Assembly (NCBI RefSeq): GCF_000003815.2
Contig: NC_049981.1
Span: 2,286,140 to 2,344,701, forward strand
Length of the DNA: 58,562 nucleotides
Origin: Branchiostoma floridae
Lineage: Eukaryota; Chordata; Leptocardii; Amphioxiformes; Branchiostomatidae
Direction of reading: 5' to 3'
Shown: positions 55,690 to 58,562 of the stretch, piece by piece
Layout of the letters: the number at the start of each line of letters is the position of its first letter
Numbering within the stretch: the stretch's first letter is position 1
Position numbers and translations under genes: made by a program
Notes under the pieces: generated by a model
Told to the model about the DNA's origin: nothing
Seen by the model: the letters and a program-made list of their open reading frames with translations, nothing else
Database searches by the model: none

Positions 55690-55890
55690 ATTAGACGCTA
55701 GGAGGCCCAAAGTTATATCACGTCTTTCCGAACACAAGGGCTAACTACCTCAAAAAAAAAAAATCTTGACCTTATCATATCCCATATTGACTATAGCATA
55801 TTCAGAGCACGAGATATTCTCAGAGGTTCTGCTGCAGTACCAAGGGAGCCACTAGGGGACCAAAATCTAATCATTTCCACTTTTCGTTCA
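55690..55890 (+). repeat. Fragment of the dispersed element seen in lipoxygenase introns
   Basis: 'agcacgagatatt', 'gaggttctgctgcagtacca' and 'gccactaggggaccaaa' match 23400-23530 and, inverted, 18680-18770. Confidence 0.65.
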
Positions 55891-55954
55891 CTTTTCAGAA
55901 ATAACCTGACAACCAAAGCGATACACAGCAAGATGGTCAATGAAACATGATGTA

Positions 55955-56127
55955 CAGTAGAAGCCAGTTAATTGCACAGCGGATTACCACACACTTCTGT
56001 TAATTGCACGGAATCCCAAAATCCCGAACCGGTGCGGTCAAGCTGGATAACTTCGCATTGTTGCACCACCCGGATAATTGAACGAAATACGCTGGTAAAT
56101 GGGTGTGCGATTAAACGGCTTCTACTG
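55955..56127. mobile_element. pogo/Tigger-like MITE with TA target duplication
   Basis: Ends cagtagaagccagttaattg and gattaaacggcttctactg form terminal inverted repeats of about 22 bp, flanked by TA on both sides (55953-55954, 56128-56129). The CAGTAGAA-type terminus and TA duplication fit the Tc1/mariner superfamily, pogo/Tigger branch. The element is 173 bp with no transposase. Confidence 0.8.
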
Positions 56128-56129
56128 TA

Positions 56130-56960
56130 TTTACGTCTGTTGCGTAAAGTGACATAGTCCATTGTGGTTGGGGGTGGGTAACTTTTTATGTACTAGTAAT
56201 TCGTAAGGCAATCACTAGGTGCCGCTATTGTGATGTTCGTGCTCTAGTTTTATCAGAAGGCACTCGGAGGAAACGACAAGATTCAGCTTTGATAGTTCAA
56301 TCAGGGCCCATCTTTTTCCTTGAATTTCTTTTTATTGGACCTTATTGTTGAGTTCTGAAGGCTTGGGTGAAGAGTAGTCTATATTTCTCACTGTTAAAAT
56401 TTCAGAGAAAGGTTAGGATTTTACATCGCTTTGTTCAGAGTACTAACTGTAGAAGGGGGTGTTGGGTGGTATGACATTTTCTGAAACACTGAAACTGTAT
56501 TTTTTCAACGTTACATAAAACAGTTGTAAAGGGGATAGTTTCTTTAGGCTTGTTTTTGCGGGTATTAAAAGCGCCGACTGTAGAAAATGAGAACTGCAAA
56601 ATTCTACCATAAAAAGCAACCCGCAATTTTAAGCAATATCACATGACGTGCCAGTGTTATTAAGAATCACTCAGGGAGGCAATAAAAACTTCTCATGGCT
56701 GACTAATCTCTGAGTAATCAGTCCTTGTCAACATTTGTTTATCCATTAAGAGTGCAAACCGACGCGCCAAGCGTGATACCCCAGGCAAAGTAAATGAGAT
56801 ACACACTTATGTTAACATTTACAAAGAGGGAAACGAATGATAACGTTACATTTATAGGGTTCTTTTAGCTGTTTTACAGGTCTTGTATGTATACATACAC
56901 CTCATACTGCAATCAGTCTGTGGTACAGCCCTTCCTACATACACTACATATGTAGTCCAT
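56130..56960. other. Intergenic, no gene seen
   Basis: No coding signal. AATAAA occurs at 56681, too far from the KAP stop to assign. Confidence 0.5.
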
Positions 56961-56964
56961 ATTA

Positions 56965-57408
56965 ATGATGGGTACCGGTACGGTGTACCAGTACAAAACC
57001 AGTTTTTTCTTGTTGGACTGGTTAAAAAAAAACTCACCTGAAAAACGGATTTGGGGCCGATTATAAAATGGACAAGTTATTATAACGGAAGGCGCGCGGA
57101 AGGCTTACCTACCCAAGAAAATAACAAGAACGAAGTAGAGGAGAGTTGATAGTCATTTCTACCGAGTTTCCACAGTCAAACTTGGTCTAAGTTAACAGAT
57201 CATTATTTTTGACACGAAGATAGGATTTTAAAACGCCAGTCGGATACTTCATCTAACAGATTACTTTGTAGCGAAATGGACCATTGTTTTGAGTATCGTC
57301 CATTCACAAGATTGCACAGACGATTAGGTCCAGGTTCAGGTCCGGACTTGGACTTGGACTTGGACTGTACCTGTGCCTGACTTTTCTGTACCGGTACCCA
57401 CCCCTAGT
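56965..57408. mobile_element. Fold-back element with GGGTACCGGTAC ends
   Basis: Left end atgggtaccggtacggtgta and right end tgtaccggtacccaccc are inverted. The interior has tandem gacttg units (about 57342-57366). A shortened relative lies at 57750-57893. Confidence 0.65.
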
Positions 57409-57749
57409 GTGTAAAGTGTAACTGTACACACGATTGTGTCACTACATACATAATATCTTAGTATATGTGAACATCAACGGAAACCTGTAGTACACGGCGA
57501 CGGTAGTACGCGAGTTTCCACGGGTCGCGACATTGTTTACCATTTATGGGTGTTTGTAGATATACAAGATGAGCAGTTTAGACTGGGTTTGTCAACATAG
57601 ACATCTGGTGTGACGTCATCTGTTGAGTGGATGTGACGTCATGTGTGACGGAACATATTGCGTGACGTCATTGAAAGTGGTGGCGTAGTAGTGTGTAATG
57701 TATTTGCATCCTGTAGTGATGTGAGGGAAAAGAGAATCTAGTATAAGTA

Positions 57750-57893
57750 TTATGGGTGGGTACCGGCACAGAAAATTCAGGTTCAGGTACGACAAAGATG
57801 ACTTTAGATCTGGTCCACTGATTTTTTCAGGACCGGTCCAACAAGAAAACCCGGTTTTGTACCAGTACATCGGGCCGGTTCCCTCCCCTATGC
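57750..57893. mobile_element. Shorter relative of the 56965-57408 element
   Basis: It starts gggtgggtaccggcacaga and ends with gttttgtaccagtacatcgg...ggttccctcccct. It shares both ends with the previous element in inverted order, with most of the interior deleted. Confidence 0.6.
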
Positions 57894-58562
57894 TAAAATT
57901 ACTAGTATCTCAGTGGTGGGACAAGTAGCGTGAGTCCATCGGAATACATCGGGCGGAAGTCTTGGGACACTTGTGAGTGTGTCGTTAGCAAGAAGTTTAT
58001 TTGCAAGTTCGTGCCCGAGGGCTAATTGTAAGTACAGGGTACAAACATAGCAGATATACAAGTGGCAATGGACACTTATGAATAATATTCTACTCTAATA
58101 CTAATGTTGGCTACTTCTAAATTGGGGTTGACTTCTTTTTTTGAAGCAGTGGGAGACGAAAGGCCCCACTTTTCTAAAATTTTTGGGTTCTGCGATTTCA
58201 AGAGAAAAGTGGCTTTCTGTTCGTCTGTCAATGTGGGGAAGTTGGGATAAGTTTTTTTCGGTTTGGTTGAATTGACTTTCGTGAATCCGTGTCAATGGCC
58301 GGTCCTGACTCAAAGGATACAATAAGACAATGCTGATATTATACGGATGACATCCACATTGGCATCAATTTTCAGCCGTTTCAAAGTAAGGGAAAGGGGA
58401 AGTTTTCAACCAAGTAGCTGTAAATTGTTCAAAGCAGCTGCAAAATGAAGAAATAAATTTGTATGCCGTAGATTTTATATACTAATGTCATTGAATGCCA
58501 ACGTCAGTTTCAAGTTCAAAGAAGAAGAGGACGTGAAAGAAGCAAAAAAATGAAGAATTTCT
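57894..58562. other. Window end, no gene seen
   Basis: A/T-rich DNA without a convincing exon. The final ~60 bases are purine-rich. Confidence 0.45.

Noticed and set aside
1-58562. A bacterial-type operon or defence system built around the KAP ATPase
   Set aside because: KAP NTPases also occur in bacteria, but here the genes are split by GT-AG introns, lie among SINEs and LINEs, and carry the animal-type C-terminus; there is no operon structure.

Overview
The window looks like nuclear DNA of an invertebrate chordate, most likely amphioxus (Branchiostoma). That is an inference. The genes are split into many short exons with GT-AG introns, they belong to animal families (PLAT-lipoxygenase, KAP NTPase, MFSD4-type transporter), and the spacers are packed with tRNA-derived SINEs, fold-back elements, an RTE-like LINE and minisatellites. 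Two 100-N assembly gaps are present (12743-12842, 52302-52401).

Layout. 1-757: no recognised exon. 758-4347 (+): 3' part of a first KAP P-loop NTPase gene, 5 exons, 5' end outside the window. 4348-18250: repeat-rich spacer with an intact LINE (6988-10393, minus strand), a nested SINE, several copies of one dispersed repeat and a gap inside a tandem repeat. 18308-34479 (+): complete 18-exon lipoxygenase gene, 667 codons, all splice phases agree, iron ligands present. 34480-35300: its 3' UTR. 36836-40131 (-): complete 4-exon MFS transporter gene, 526 codons, convergent with the lipoxygenase. 40132-45740: spacer. 45747-55616 (+): second KAP NTPase gene, 12 exons visible, with at least one more expected in the second gap. 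55617-58562: spacer with a pogo/Tigger-like MITE and other fold-back elements.

The two KAP genes are paralogues about 41 kb apart that flank the lipoxygenase and the transporter. KAP NTPases are membrane-associated P-loop ATPases, the lipoxygenase would oxygenate polyunsaturated fatty acids, and the transporter is a 12-TM permease. Nothing in the sequence shows that they act together.

The most unusual signal is that many KAP exon edges, and one edge in the transporter, have been copied into the neighbouring intron, singly or as minisatellites whose repeat unit spans the splice junction. Examples are about 17 copies of a splice acceptor before the last exon of gene 1, about 17 copies of a splice donor in gene 2, and three copies of another acceptor joined to a hexanucleotide array. 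The lipoxygenase gene between them shows none. Two introns present only in gene 2 are among those made partly of such exon copies, which suggests a link to intron turnover.
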